Of a stretch of 52,871 nt of DNA, positions 16,009-25,772 are shown one piece after another. The position numbers and the translations under genes were made by a program. Under the pieces are notes generated by a model that saw only the letters and a list, made by a program, of their open reading frames with translations, was not told where the DNA came from and searched no databases. The DNA is taken from contig JAKAQP010000007.1 of NCBI GenBank assembly GCA_021822485.1, forward strand, positions 1 to 52,871, given 5' to 3'. Source of the DNA: a bacterium. Lineage in GTDB: Bacteria > SZUA-79 > Acidulodesulfobacterales > Acidulodesulfobacteraceae. Every line of letters begins with the position of its first letter. Positions within the stretch are counted from its first letter, which is position 1.

Positions 16009-18356
16009 AAAATTTAGTTCTCGTAGAGTCTCCTTCTAAAGCAAACACTATAAATAAATATTTGGGGCCCGATTTTATAGTCAAAGCGACGGTGGGACAT
16101 ATTAAAAATTTACCGAAAAGTTCAATAGGAGTGGACATAAAAAACGGCTTCGAACCTAAATATGAAATAATAAAGGGAAAGGAAAAAACCGTAGACGAGA
16201 TTAAAAAACTTGCAAAAAAAGCAGATATTATTTATCTGGCTCCCGATCCTGACCGCGAGGGAGAAGCCATAGCGTGGAACATAAAAGAGATTATAGACGA
16301 AATTAACGGCAAAAAACCCGATATAAAAAGGGTTCTTTTTCATGAAATTACTAAAGATAAAGTTTTAGAGGCTATAAAAAATCCCGCCGTCTTAAACGAA
16401 TCTATGTACGAATCCCAAAAAGCGCGCAGAATTTTAGACCGTTTAGTCGGCTATAACCTCAGCCCTTTTTTATGGGATAAAGTAAGAAGAGGGCTTTCCG
16501 CCGGAAGAGTTCAATCCGTCGCACTGTATCTTATAGTAGAAAGAGAGAAAGAAATAAACGCTTTCGTCAAAGTAGAATTCTGGACGGTAACGGCTTTATT
16601 TGAAATTCAAGGCGGAGATAAGAAAAAATTTTCTACCGATATCGAAGGCGAACTGTTTAAAATAAACGGGAAAGACCCTGAAATTAAATCCGAAAAAGAA
16701 GCCGAAAAATTGAAAAACAGGCTTCTTTCGATAAAAAACGATTTTTCTATCGAAGACGTATCGAAAAAGCAGACTTACAGAAAAGCCCCTCTGCCTTTGA
16801 TAACGAGCACCCTGCAGCAAGAAGCCGCAAAAATACTTCATTTTCCAGTTAAGAAAACAATGTCCGTGGCACAAAAACTTTATGAGGGCATCAAAATAGG
16901 GGCGGTGGAAGACGTAAGTAAAAAATCTCTAGGTCCGATAGGACTTATTACATATATGAGGACGGATTCCACGAGAATATCGGACGAAGCGGCATCGGCA
17001 GCTAATAAATTTATAAATGAAGTTTACGGTTTAGACTATAATGCCGATAAAAATTCTCCTAAAAAAAGCAAAACAACCGCAAACGCCAAAAAAGTTCAGG
17101 ATGCGCACGAAGCTGTCAGGCCGACGAATATTTTATTGACGCCTAAAAAAATTAAGGCATACCTAAGCGCCGACGAATTCAAATTATACAATCTTATATG
17201 GACGTATTTTACGGCATCTTTCATGTGCCAAAGCATATACGACCAGTACGCTCTGACGCTAAAAGGAGCTTATATCGGCAAAAATAAAGAAAAAGATGAA
17301 TATATTTTTAAGACTACCGAAAGCATATTAAAATTCGACGGCTTTCAGAAAGTTATCAATGAAAATCTTAAAAATAAAGAGACTTTAGAAGAAGAAAACA
17401 ATGTTCAAACTCAAAACGAAAAAAATCCTTCGTCTATAATTAAAATATTCGAACTGCTTTCAAAAGGCGATCCTGCTTCCATAAAAAAAGCCGACGTTTT
17501 TCAGCATTTTACTTCTCCTCCTCCGCGATACACCGAAGCAAGCTTAGTCAAGGCTTTAGACGAAAACGGCATAGGAAGGCCTTCTACCTACCAGAGCATA
17601 ATAGCCAACATCAAGACCAAAGACTACGTCGTAATGACTACTGAGTCGGCGGATACCGCAAAAAAAGGGAGCGCAACTCAAAAATTTAAACCTACGGAAC
17701 TTGGAATGACCGTTTCCGATATTTTAAAATCCGGTTTTTCCGATATAATAAATTTGAAATTCACCGCTAATATGGAAAAAAAATTAGACGACGTCGAAAA
17801 CGGGCTGTTAAACAGAAAAGAACTGCTTACAGATTTTTACGACAAATTTATGAAAAACTTTAAAGACGCCAAAGTCAATATTAAAAACATAAAGGGTTCG
17901 TCCGAACCTACCGACGTTATCTGCGAAAAATGCGGAAAGCCTATGGTTATAAAAATGGGGCGGTTCGGCAAATTTCTTGCCTGCAGCGGATATCCGGAGT
18001 GTAAAAACACAAAAGAAATAAAAAAAATAAGTCAAGACGGCGAAAACATCGAACCTGAAAATGAAGAAACGGGAGAAATCTGCGAAAAATGCGGAAAGCC
18101 TATGGTTATAAAAGCGGGCAGATATGGAAAATTTCTTTCATGCAGCGGATATCCCGAGTGTAAAAATATTAAACCGATTCCAGTAAAAGTTAATCAATCC
18201 AAAATACCTTGCCCTACCGGATGCGGCGGTTATCTTGTAGAAAAAAGAACAAAAAAGGGAAGAAAATTTTTCAGCTGCTCTAACTATCCTAAATGCGATT
18301 ATGCAACATGGTCGTTGCCGGAAATGATGTTGCAAGAAAAAACCGAAAAACAATAA
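16005..18356 (+). CDS. topA: DNA topoisomerase I
   Basis: 783 aa, relaxes negative supercoils. The TOPRIM domain shows VESPSKA with Glu8 and DPDREGE with acidic residues at 81-87; the active-site Tyr is in GLITYMRTDSTR (Tyr317). The C-terminus carries three Cys4 zinc-ribbon repeats (about 640-670, 690-715, 735-765); the first two are almost identical (CEKCGKPMVIK, FL.CSGYPECKN), pointing to a recent internal duplication. The third begins CPTGCGG. The length is usual. It overlaps dprA by 4 bp. Confidence 0.98.
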   Translation: MKNLVLVESPSKANTINKYLGPDFIVKATVGHIKNLPKSSIGVDIKNGFEPKYEIIKGKEKTVDEIKKLAKKADIIYLAPDPDREGEAIAWNIKEIIDEINGKKPDIKRVLFHEITKDKVLEAIKNPAVLNESMYESQKARRILDRLVGYNLSPFLWDKVRRGLSAGRVQSVALYLIVEREKEINAFVKVEFWTVTALFEIQGGDKKKFSTDIEGELFKINGKDPEIKSEKEAEKLKNRLLSIKNDFSIEDVSKKQTYRKAPLPLITSTLQQEAAKILHFPVKKTMSVAQKLYEGIKIGAVEDVSKKSLGPIGLITYMRTDSTRISDEAASAANKFINEVYGLDYNADKNSPKKSKTTANAKKVQDAHEAVRPTNILLTPKKIKAYLSADEFKLYNLIWTYFTASFMCQSIYDQYALTLKGAYIGKNKEKDEYIFKTTESILKFDGFQKVINENLKNKETLEEENNVQTQNEKNPSSIIKIFELLSKGDPASIKKADVFQHFTSPPPRYTEASLVKALDENGIGRPSTYQSIIANIKTKDYVVMTTESADTAKKGSATQKFKPTELGMTVSDILKSGFSDIINLKFTANMEKKLDDVENGLLNRKELLTDFYDKFMKNFKDAKVNIKNIKGSSEPTDVICEKCGKPMVIKMGRFGKFLACSGYPECKNTKEIKKISQDGENIEPENEETGEICEKCGKPMVIKAGRYGKFLSCSGYPECKNIKPIPVKVNQSKIPCPTGCGGYLVEKRTKKGRKFFSCSNYPKCDYATWSLPEMMLQEKTEKQ

Positions 18357-18382
18357 TATGTTCTTTTGAAAATTAAATTAAG

Positions 18383-19084
18383 GTGATAAATATTTCGATA
18401 TCCGAAAATATAAAAAATATTGATGAAAAGATTAAAATAGCCGCCGGAAAAAGCGGCCGGAATTTTTCCGATATAACTGTGCTTGCCGCTTCCAAAACTA
18501 GAACGGCGGAGGAAATAACGGAAGCGGCAAGGAACGGCGTCAAAGTTTTCGGAGAAAATTATGTTCAGGAATTTTTGGCTAAATTTGAAACGCTCAGCCA
18601 TAATAAAGAAATTATCTGGCACATCATAGGTCGTCTTCAAAAAAATAAAGTAAAATATATTATCGGAAAGGTTGATTTAATACATTCGGTGGACGGTATC
18701 GAACTTGCGGAAATTATAGAAAAACATTCGGCCGCAAAAAATATAACCTCTAATATTTTAATAGAAGTAAATCTTGCAGGGGAAAAAACAAAAGGCGGAA
18801 TATTGCCCGAAAAATTAACCGGTTTAATATCCGAAATAAATAAATTTCGACATATTAAAGCCGCAGGACTTATGGCTATGCCGCCGCTTGAAAGCGGAAG
18901 CAGGAAATACTTTAAACATTTAAAAGAGCTTATAGACGAAATAAATTTAAAATCCGTTTATAAAGGAAAACTTTCAGTTCTTTCCATGGGCACGTCCGGC
19001 GATTTTGAAGCCGCAATAGAAGAAGGAGCGACGATAATAAGATTGGGCACCGTTATATTCGGCGTCAGGCCCCCAAAAAATTAA
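18383..19084 (+). CDS. yggS: YggS/PROSC-type pyridoxal-phosphate homeostasis protein
   Basis: 233 aa. This alanine-racemase-fold protein binds PLP and buffers its level in the cytosol. VLAASKTR contains the PLP-binding Lys; FGENYVQEF, IWHIIGRLQKNKVKYI, EVNLAGEKTKGG and LSMGTSGDFEAAIEEGAT follow in family order. The start is a GTG with AAGG abutting it, which is a poor ribosome site, but no better start fits the conserved N-terminus. It follows topA by 26 bp and precedes maf by 14 bp, so it is probably in one transcript with them. Confidence 0.95.
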   Translation: MINISISENIKNIDEKIKIAAGKSGRNFSDITVLAASKTRTAEEITEAARNGVKVFGENYVQEFLAKFETLSHNKEIIWHIIGRLQKNKVKYIIGKVDLIHSVDGIELAEIIEKHSAAKNITSNILIEVNLAGEKTKGGILPEKLTGLISEINKFRHIKAAGLMAMPPLESGSRKYFKHLKELIDEINLKSVYKGKLSVLSMGTSGDFEAAIEEGATIIRLGTVIFGVRPPKN

Positions 19085-19098
19085 AAAAATGAATTAAA

Positions 19099-19704
19099 AT
19101 GAATCCGAAATACGTTCTTGCTTCGTCTTCCCAAAGAAGAATATCTTTATTAAAAAAATTTGGATTTAGTTTTATTGCCGTAAATCATAATATAGCCGAT
19201 GAACCTAAGTTTGAAGATTTAAAATTAAAAGAAAATATTTCTATAGAAAATTTCGTCCGGCAATTAGCCTTAATGAAAGCGGAAAGCGTTGCCTTGAATT
19301 ATAAAAACAGCTATATTATAGGTGCGGACACAGTTATTTTTTTTAACGGCAAAGCTTACGGAAAACCTCTTGATTTAAAGGATGCTTTTAATATGCTAAA
19401 AGAATTTGCCGGAAAAACGCATGAAGTTTATTCCGGAATAAGCATAGTAAACATAGATAAAAATATCGTCGCAACCGGTTACGATAAAACCTGGGTTACG
19501 ATAAAACCTTTAAGCGATAAAGAAATAAATTCTTATATATCTGCCCATCCGCCTTTAGACAGAGCCGGAAGTTACGGAATTCAAGACGAAAGCGGAATAG
19601 TTGAATCATACAGCGGCTCGTTCGAAAACGTACTCGGTCTTCCTGTGCAGAAATTTTTGCATATTTTAAAAGAACATAATCTAAACCAATCCTTTTGCCC
19701 TTAA
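19099..19704 (+). CDS. maf: Maf family nucleotide pyrophosphatase
   Basis: 201 aa. It hydrolyses non-canonical or excess nucleoside triphosphates (dTTP/UTP or m7GTP subgroup not resolved). LASSSQRRISLLKKFGF is the N-terminal P-loop-like motif; GADTVIFF, the KPLDLKDAF segment and DRAGSYGIQDESG hold the catalytic acidic residues. It starts at an ATG 14 bp after yggS. Its 3' end overlaps the convergent proC gene by 24 bp, so no room for a separate terminator exists. Confidence 0.95.
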   Translation: MNPKYVLASSSQRRISLLKKFGFSFIAVNHNIADEPKFEDLKLKENISIENFVRQLALMKAESVALNYKNSYIIGADTVIFFNGKAYGKPLDLKDAFNMLKEFAGKTHEVYSGISIVNIDKNIVATGYDKTWVTIKPLSDKEINSYISAHPPLDRAGSYGIQDESGIVESYSGSFENVLGLPVQKFLHILKEHNLNQSFCP

Positions 19705-20535
19705 ATATGCCGCATTGACGGCAGAATCCAGAACATACTTAATGCGCCCTTCTTCTAATTTGGCAAGCCCGTATGCAGTGGTTCCGCCAGGCGAAGTTAC
19801 CATATCTTTTAAATCTTTAGTCGAAGTCTTAGAAAATTCGGGGCTGTTCAAAAGTTCCGCGGAGCCTAGTATAGTCTGCACGCTCAATTCTTTTGCAATA
19901 TCCTTAGGAAGTCCAAGTTTAACTCCGGCCTCTATAAGTCCTTCCGCAATCAAAAAAATATAAGCGGGACCGCTTCCGCTAAGAGCGGTTACGGCGTCAA
20001 AATATTTTTCGTCCAAGCGAATGATTTTCGACGATAGCTCCAGTATTTCGGAAACTTCGGCTATGTCATCTTCGGATACGCCGGCGTTATAACACATTGC
20101 GCCTATTCCTTTTCCTGCCAAAGAATTTATATTGGGCATAATCCTGAATATTTTTAAAAAAGAACTGTTTTTAAGCGTCTTTTTAAATACGGTTTCTATA
20201 AAATCTATTTTTACGCCTCCGGCAATTGAAACAAACACGGGAATATTATTTCCGTTTTTCAATTTGTTTAAAGTCCCCGCCGCAACTTCGACGACGCTTT
20301 CCACCGAATAAGGTTTTACGGCTATAAAAACGATATCGCAATTTTCCACTACTTCGCCTACGCTGTTTAAAGAATTAACTCCAAGTGCGTTTTTTACAAA
20401 ATCGGCTCTAGACGGGTCGGTATCGTAAATAAAAATTTTTAAGTCGCGGGATTTCGATACGGTTATTCCTTTTATTAGTCCGTAAGCCATATTGCCGGCT
20501 CCTATAAAACCTATGGAAATTTTTTTTATGGGCAT
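19681..20535 (-). CDS. proC: Pyrroline-5-carboxylate reductase
   Basis: 284 aa. It makes proline from pyrroline-5-carboxylate with NAD(P)H. GFIGAGNMAYGLIKGI is the N-terminal dinucleotide-binding loop; VFIAVKPYSVESV, RIMPNINSLAGKGIGAM and ALSGSGPAYIFLIAEGLIEA are family signatures, as is DMVTSPGGTTAYGL near the C-terminus. The length is a little over the usual 270. AGGAGG precedes the ATG. It lies after the MFS gene on the minus strand and faces maf. Confidence 0.97.
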   Translation of the reverse strand: MPIKKISIGFIGAGNMAYGLIKGITVSKSRDLKIFIYDTDPSRADFVKNALGVNSLNSVGEVVENCDIVFIAVKPYSVESVVEVAAGTLNKLKNGNNIPVFVSIAGGVKIDFIETVFKKTLKNSSFLKIFRIMPNINSLAGKGIGAMCYNAGVSEDDIAEVSEILELSSKIIRLDEKYFDAVTALSGSGPAYIFLIAEGLIEAGVKLGLPKDIAKELSVQTILGSAELLNSPEFSKTSTKDLKDMVTSPGGTTAYGLAKLEEGRIKYVLDSAVNAAYLRAKGLV

Positions 20536-20576
20536 AACATCCTCCTTATTTTAATTTTTTTTAAGTTTATTTATAT

Positions 20577-21788
20577 TTATTTATATTTTCCTTCCTTAAT
20601 CGCCGAAGATACTCCGAAAGATAAAAGAAGTATGACTCCGTATAGGGCAAATATCCAGTGAAGCGCAAATTTTTGAGCTATTATGCCGCCTATGGGAGCC
20701 GCCACCGAACCTATGCCGAAACCGGAAAAGAAAAAAACACCGTATGCCGTTGCCCTGAATTTTTCTTGGGCGTTTTCGCTTATCATAAGGTTCGAAATAG
20801 GGTTTATAGAGAAATTAAAAGCGGAAAACGCAAGAATAGATATAAAAAGTAAAATATCATGGGTAAAACCGGAAATTAAAAGAAAAATTCCGCTTATTAA
20901 CACTAAAATAGCAAAAACCTTGTTTGATTTATAATTCTTCGTTATTCTGGTACTATTATATTGAAACAATACTCCTACCAGAAGGGCGATAGTTACAAAA
21001 AACCCGCCTGCCGCGGCGGCTTGATTATGAAAAAAGATATAGTTTTTAAGTTCGGTGCCGACATAAGCCGGCAAAAAAGAAAACACGCCCTGAAAAACAA
21101 ATCCGTTCAAAAATTCGGCTACAAAAATCAGTATAAGATTTAAATGAAGAAATTCATTAATAAATGCTTTTATGTTTGACGAACCTTTTTTTATTTCTAT
21201 GGCTTTTTTTGTTTCAGACGCCGCCTCAGCGCCGTCCGAAGACTGTAGTTTCAGAATATAAGACCATACTAAAAGTACTAAAAAAATTATACCGAGTATC
21301 AGATACGGAAAATTATACCCGAAAAAATAACCGAGTATTCCGGCAAAACCCGCGCTTAAAGCTACTCCCAGAGTGCCGGCTATGCCGTGTATAGCAAACG
21401 CCTTCAGTTTATCGCTTCCTATAAACGACATCATGCTTAAACCGACGGGATGATAAATACTTCCTATCAGCCCCATAAATATTATAGCCAGCGAGAAAAT
21501 AAAAAAATTAGGCGCTAAAACCGCCGTAAAAGAAAATAAAGCCATTCCGCCGAGATAAACCCGCAAAATACGTTTCTTTTTTATTTTATCCGCTATAAAA
21601 CCTACGGGCAATGATCCGGCACCGAATAAAAAAAGGTAAATGCCTGCAATGACCCCAAGCGTTTCATAATTTACGTTAAATTTAGTTTTAATGAGTATTA
21701 ATATTGCAGGATATGTAAGTATGGCTACATGGCAAAAAAAATGGGAAAAACTTAAAAGCGAAATAGTTTCTTTTTCTTTTTTCTTCAT
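20577..21788 (-). CDS. MFS transporter, 12 membrane segments
   Basis: 403 aa, almost wholly hydrophobic, with about twelve predicted segments and a central cytosolic loop (near 190-210, SSDGAEAASETKKAIEIKK). The loop between segments 2 and 3 has GFIADKIKKKRIL, the G-x3-D-x2-R/K-x-R MFS motif A in weakened form. The short N-terminal SHFFCHVAILTYPAILILI resembles the FsmR/fosmidomycin-resistance branch. The substrate is unknown; drug or metabolite efflux is plausible. It is divergent from the CDF exporter across 166 bp. Confidence 0.88.
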   Translation of the reverse strand: MKKKEKETISLLSFSHFFCHVAILTYPAILILIKTKFNVNYETLGVIAGIYLFLFGAGSLPVGFIADKIKKKRILRVYLGGMALFSFTAVLAPNFFIFSLAIIFMGLIGSIYHPVGLSMMSFIGSDKLKAFAIHGIAGTLGVALSAGFAGILGYFFGYNFPYLILGIIFLVLLVWSYILKLQSSDGAEAASETKKAIEIKKGSSNIKAFINEFLHLNLILIFVAEFLNGFVFQGVFSFLPAYVGTELKNYIFFHNQAAAAGGFFVTIALLVGVLFQYNSTRITKNYKSNKVFAILVLISGIFLLISGFTHDILLFISILAFSAFNFSINPISNLMISENAQEKFRATAYGVFFFSGFGIGSVAAPIGGIIAQKFALHWIFALYGVILLLSFGVSSAIKEGKYK

Positions 21789-21915
21789 TATGTTGTTATT
21801 TTACTAAATTTAACCTGTCGTTAGCAATTACTTATTGCAGTCCAAAATCCGGATGAAAATATTTATAAATTTTAAATCGATATTCGTTTATAACTTCTGC
21901 GCAGGAATTGATTTT

Positions 21916-21945
21916 TTGGCGTTGCGGTTAAAAATATGCTATAAT
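21916..21945 (+). promoter_or_regulatory. Promoter of the CDF exporter gene
   Basis: TTGGCG (21916-21921) and TATAAT (21940-21945) are 18 bp apart, and TGC before the -10 makes it an extended element. Transcription should start near 21951-21953, only a few bases before the ATG at 21955, so the message is probably leaderless. Confidence 0.6.
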
Positions 21946-21954
21946 TTTTCAATT

Positions 21955-22986
21955 ATGGATAATATTATCCGTTATTACGATGATAATGAAGACGGCGTAC
22001 ACAGGGGAATTTATAATCATAGCGACAGCCGCAATCATAATCGCGACTATGTGCATAATCATGACCATGGCCATTCATCAAACCTCTTTACGGAAACTTT
22101 TCAAACCGAAAAAAAACTTAAATTAGCTTTTTTGCTGACCTTAGTAATACTGGCGGTTGAATTTACGGGCGCCGTATTATCTAAAAGTATGGCTTTATAT
22201 TCAGAATCGGGGCATGTTTTAGTCGACGTGTCGTCGCTTTTTTTGGCATGGTTTGCACAGATACAGGTAAGAAAAAGCCCTTCTGAAAAAAATACTTACG
22301 GCTACCACAGAATAGGAATTCTCGCCGCTCTTTTAAATTCTCTTTTACTGCTCGTGCTTTCGGCTATTTTAATATACGAAAGCTATTTGAGGCTTATGCA
22401 TCCCCAAAAAATCAATTCCGGCATTATGATTATTTTTCCTATGATAAGCTTAATTATTAATGGTTTTATAGGTTTTAAAATACACGGCGAAATGCATCAT
22501 AATTTAAATATTAAAAGCTCTTTTTTTCATATACTCGGCGATTCTTTGGTTTCTTTATCGATTATTGCCGGCGGAATAATTATTTATTTTACCGGATATT
22601 ATTATATAGATTCTATTATAAGTCTTTTAATATCTCCTCTTCTCGCTATAGGCGCATTTTCGGTGATTAACGAAACTATTAATATATTGCTCGAAGGGGT
22701 ACCGAAAGAGATTGATTTTACCCAAGTCAAAGAAGAAATCTTAAAAACTCCGGGCGTAAAAAATATCCATGACCTTCACATTTGGAGTATGTCAAAATCT
22801 TTTAAGCTTATGAGCGTCCACGTACTCGTCGAACCGACCGTCGTTAAATCTTCGGATATTTGCTGTATTATAAATAACATCCAAGACGTTATGGAGGAAA
22901 AATTTAACATAAATCACACGGTAATTCAGCCCGAATTATCTGCCTGCGATACGGCTAACGGTTTTTGCATTCATAAGAATTTATAA
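21955..22986 (+). CDS. Cation diffusion facilitator (CzcD/ZitB-like) metal exporter
   Basis: 343 aa from the ATG at 21955. It exports Zn2+ or a similar divalent cation in exchange for protons. The N-terminus is His-rich (NHNRDYVHNHDHGHSS), a cytosolic metal sensor. Six membrane segments follow, with SESGHVLVDVSSLFLAWFA in TM2 (the HxxxD site) and FFHILGDSLVSLSIIAGG in TM5 (HxxxD). The C-terminal cytosolic domain has VKNIHDLHIWSMS. A frame exists 40 codons farther upstream, but it would run through the promoter and has no ribosome site. Confidence 0.93.
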   Translation: MDNIIRYYDDNEDGVHRGIYNHSDSRNHNRDYVHNHDHGHSSNLFTETFQTEKKLKLAFLLTLVILAVEFTGAVLSKSMALYSESGHVLVDVSSLFLAWFAQIQVRKSPSEKNTYGYHRIGILAALLNSLLLLVLSAILIYESYLRLMHPQKINSGIMIIFPMISLIINGFIGFKIHGEMHHNLNIKSSFFHILGDSLVSLSIIAGGIIIYFTGYYYIDSIISLLISPLLAIGAFSVINETINILLEGVPKEIDFTQVKEEILKTPGVKNIHDLHIWSMSKSFKLMSVHVLVEPTVVKSSDICCIINNIQDVMEEKFNINHTVIQPELSACDTANGFCIHKNL

Positions 22987-23074
22987 TAACGGTTTATTTT
23001 TTACTTGAATTAATTTTAAAAATATGTAAAATATATATAATCGAAAAAATAATTATAAAATTTATCTTTATATT

Positions 23075-23914
23075 ATGAGGATTATCAAATCCGAAGAAAT
23101 TTCAAACGCCGTTAAAAATTTAATAATTCACTCCAGCGTCAACTTGTCCGATGATACGTATAACGGACTTAAAACTGCCTTTGAACAAGAAATATCCGAA
23201 CAGGGCAAAACGGTTTTGAGCAAAATTTTATTAAACGCCGAGATTGCAAAAAACGAATCTAAACCTTTATGTCAGGATACCGGACTTGCTGTTTTTTTCG
23301 TCGAAATGGGCAAAGATGTTACCGTTGAAGGCAAAAACATCACTAATGCAATAAATGAAGGCACAAGATTGGGCTATTCGGAAGGATTTTTGAGAAAATC
23401 GACATGCGATCCGCTTTCCAGAAAAAACATCGGCGATAATACCCCTGCAATAATTCATTACGAATTTACGGACGGCGAAAAAATTAAAATAATGTATGCC
23501 GCAAAAGGCGGCGGCAGCGAAAACATGAGCGCGCTTAAGATGATGCGCCCTTCCGACGGAAAAGACGGAATAATCGATTTTGCCGTCGAAACAATGCGTT
23601 CGGCCGGACCCAATCCATGTCCTCCTAATATTGTCGGAATCGGCATAGGAGGAAATTTTGAGAGGTCGGCTATTCTTGCAAAAAAGTCGCTTTTTAGAAA
23701 ACTTGGCGAGCCTAACGCCGATTCGGAATTGGCGGAAATGGAAAAAATTATATTTGAAAAAATTAATAATATCGGAACGGGGCCTATGGGATTCGGCGGA
23801 ATTTGCACGGTTTTAGCGGTTCATATAACAAAAGAACCTTGCCACATTGCCAGCATGCCGGTAGCGCTTAACGTCGAATGTCATTCCCACAGACATTCGG
23901 AAATTATTTTATAG
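23075..23914 (+). CDS. Fumarate hydratase class I, alpha subunit (TtdA-like)
   Basis: 279 aa. With the next gene it interconverts fumarate and malate using an oxygen-sensitive 4Fe-4S cluster. PLCQDTGLAVFF holds the first cluster Cys (Cys66); ENMSALKMMRPSDG and GPNPCPPNIVGIGIGG carry further conserved Cys/Gly, and GFGGICTVLAVHI holds another. Its length is that of the separate N-terminal domain of the one-chain class I enzyme. It begins the fumarase-suc-kor series. L-tartrate dehydratase is a sister family, but the suc/kor context favours fumarase. Confidence 0.93.
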   Translation: MRIIKSEEISNAVKNLIIHSSVNLSDDTYNGLKTAFEQEISEQGKTVLSKILLNAEIAKNESKPLCQDTGLAVFFVEMGKDVTVEGKNITNAINEGTRLGYSEGFLRKSTCDPLSRKNIGDNTPAIIHYEFTDGEKIKIMYAAKGGGSENMSALKMMRPSDGKDGIIDFAVETMRSAGPNPCPPNIVGIGIGGNFERSAILAKKSLFRKLGEPNADSELAEMEKIIFEKINNIGTGPMGFGGICTVLAVHITKEPCHIASMPVALNVECHSHRHSEIIL

Positions 23915-23957
23915 TTATATTATTAAACTATTAATTAATTATAATAAATTTAAAAAA

Positions 23958-24518
23958 ATGAGCCTAATAAAAATAACTGCTCCTTTAGACGACGAAATTA
24001 TATCGAAGTTAAAAACCGGCGATGAGGTTCTTATCAGCGGAACTATCTATACGGCGAGAGATGCGGCTCATTCCAGGTTGGTCAAACTTATCGAAGAAAA
24101 TAAACCCCTTCCTTTTGAACTTAAAGGTCAGATAATTTACTACGTCGGTCCGACTCCCGAAAAACCGGGGGAAGTTATCGGCTCTGCAGGACCGACCACC
24201 AGCTACAGAATGGATAAGTATGCTCCGCTTCTATTAGAACACGGCTTAAAAGGGATGATAGGCAAAGGCAAAAGGTCTGCCGAAGTAAAAGAAGCGATGA
24301 AAAAATATAAAGCGGTTTATTTTGGGGCAATCGGAGGCGCAGGAGCTTTAATATCGAAAACGATAACGTCAAGTAAAGTTATAGCATATGAAGACCTGCT
24401 GTCGGAAGCCGTAAGAAAGCTGACCGTCGTCGATTTTCCGGCAATCGTGGTAAACGACGTTTACGGCGGAGACCTTTACGAAGAAGGCAGAGAGAAGTAT
24501 AAAGATAAATATCGTTAA
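23958..24518 (+). CDS. Fumarate hydratase class I, beta subunit
   Basis: 186 aa, the C-terminal half of class I fumarase as a separate chain. ARDAAHSRLVKLIEEN, IIYYVGPTPEKPGE, SAGPTTSYRMD, GLKGMIGKGKRS and YFGAIGGAGALISK are the conserved substrate-side motifs. It follows the alpha subunit after 43 bp and precedes sucC by 42 bp; there is no clear terminator between, so the genes are likely cotranscribed. Confidence 0.94.
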   Translation: MSLIKITAPLDDEIISKLKTGDEVLISGTIYTARDAAHSRLVKLIEENKPLPFELKGQIIYYVGPTPEKPGEVIGSAGPTTSYRMDKYAPLLLEHGLKGMIGKGKRSAEVKEAMKKYKAVYFGAIGGAGALISKTITSSKVIAYEDLLSEAVRKLTVVDFPAIVVNDVYGGDLYEEGREKYKDKYR

Positions 24519-24560
24519 TAAAAACAATAATTCAAATTTAACTATACGGGAACTATAACT

Positions 24561-25724
24561 ATGGATATTCATGAATATCAGGCAAAAGAATTATTAAACA
24601 AGCATGGAATTAAAACCCTTAAATCTATTTTATGCTTTAAACCTGATGAAGTTTACAGCGCATATAAAACTTTATCGTCTTCGGTAGCCGTCGTAAAAGC
24701 TCAGGTTCATGCCGGCGGCAGGGGAAAAGGCGGCGGGGTTAAGATAGCAAAATCCGCCGACGAAGCAAAATCTATATCCGAAAAAATGATAGGGATGAAT
24801 CTTGTAACGGCCCAAACCGGCAAAGAAGGCAAATTAGTCAAAAAAGTTTTGGTCGAAGAAGGTGCCGCAATTATAAAAGAATTTTATTTATCGCTTACCG
24901 TCGACAGAAAAAATGCGGCAATAGCATTTGTTCTGAGCGCCGAAGGCGGAATGGAAATAGAAGAAGTTTCTAAAAATCATCCGGAAAAAATACTGACGGT
25001 TTCGGTTAATCCGCTGTATGGTTTAAAATCTTACCATATTCTTGAAATGTCTTTATTTTTAGGTATAGATAAAAATTTATTCGGCGGGTTTTCCAAACTT
25101 ATTAATCTTTTATACGGAGCATTTATAGCGGAAGATATCTCTATGCTTGAAATTAATCCGCTTATTTTAACCGGCTCGGACGAATTTATTCCGCTTGACG
25201 CTAAAATAATATTGGATGACAATGCAGACTTCAGGCATCCTTATTTTAAAGATCTAATAGACGAAGACGAAGAAGAGCCGCTGGAAGTGAAAGCAAAAAG
25301 CGTAGGGCTAAATTATATCAAGTTGGACGGAAACGTGGGATGCATGGTAAACGGGGCGGGTTTGGCCATGGCTACGATGGATACTATTAAAGAATTTGGG
25401 GCGGCTCCTGCAAATTTTTTAGACGTCGGCGGCACCGCAGACGCAAAAAGGGTTGAAACTGCTTTCAATATTCTTCTATCCGATAAAAACGTAAAAGGAA
25501 TATTTATAAATATTTTCGGCGGCATAGTAAAATGCGATATGGTAGCCGAAGGCGTCGTATCGGCGGCTAAAAATATAGGCTTAAAACTTCCGGTCGTCGT
25601 AAGGCTTGAAGGGACTAACGCAGATGAGGCGGCAAAAATTATCGAAAATTCCGGCATGAATTTCGTATCGGCTGAAAGTCTTGCCGACGGAGCAAAAAAG
25701 ATTTCAAAAATAGTTAACGGTTGA
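24561..25724 (+). CDS. sucC: Succinyl-CoA synthetase (ADP-forming), beta subunit
   Basis: 387 aa. With SucD it interconverts succinyl-CoA and succinate plus ATP. The N-terminal ATP-grasp domain starts MDIHEYQAKELLNKHGI and has VKAQVHAGGRGKGGGVK; the C-terminal CoA-ligase domain has NGAGLAMATMD and NIFGGIVKCD. The length is standard (388 in E. coli). The context with kor genes points to TCA flow in either direction, including the reductive one. Confidence 0.97.
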   Translation: MDIHEYQAKELLNKHGIKTLKSILCFKPDEVYSAYKTLSSSVAVVKAQVHAGGRGKGGGVKIAKSADEAKSISEKMIGMNLVTAQTGKEGKLVKKVLVEEGAAIIKEFYLSLTVDRKNAAIAFVLSAEGGMEIEEVSKNHPEKILTVSVNPLYGLKSYHILEMSLFLGIDKNLFGGFSKLINLLYGAFIAEDISMLEINPLILTGSDEFIPLDAKIILDDNADFRHPYFKDLIDEDEEEPLEVKAKSVGLNYIKLDGNVGCMVNGAGLAMATMDTIKEFGAAPANFLDVGGTADAKRVETAFNILLSDKNVKGIFINIFGGIVKCDMVAEGVVSAAKNIGLKLPVVVRLEGTNADEAAKIIENSGMNFVSAESLADGAKKISKIVNG

Positions 25725-25772
25725 TAACGTTTTTATTTTAAATAATAATAATTTATTAAAGGATTAAATTTT

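Noticed and set aside
21835-21954. N-terminal 40-residue extension of the CDF protein
   Set aside because: It starts at TTG without a ribosome site and would be encoded by the promoter; the ATG at 21955 fits the family.
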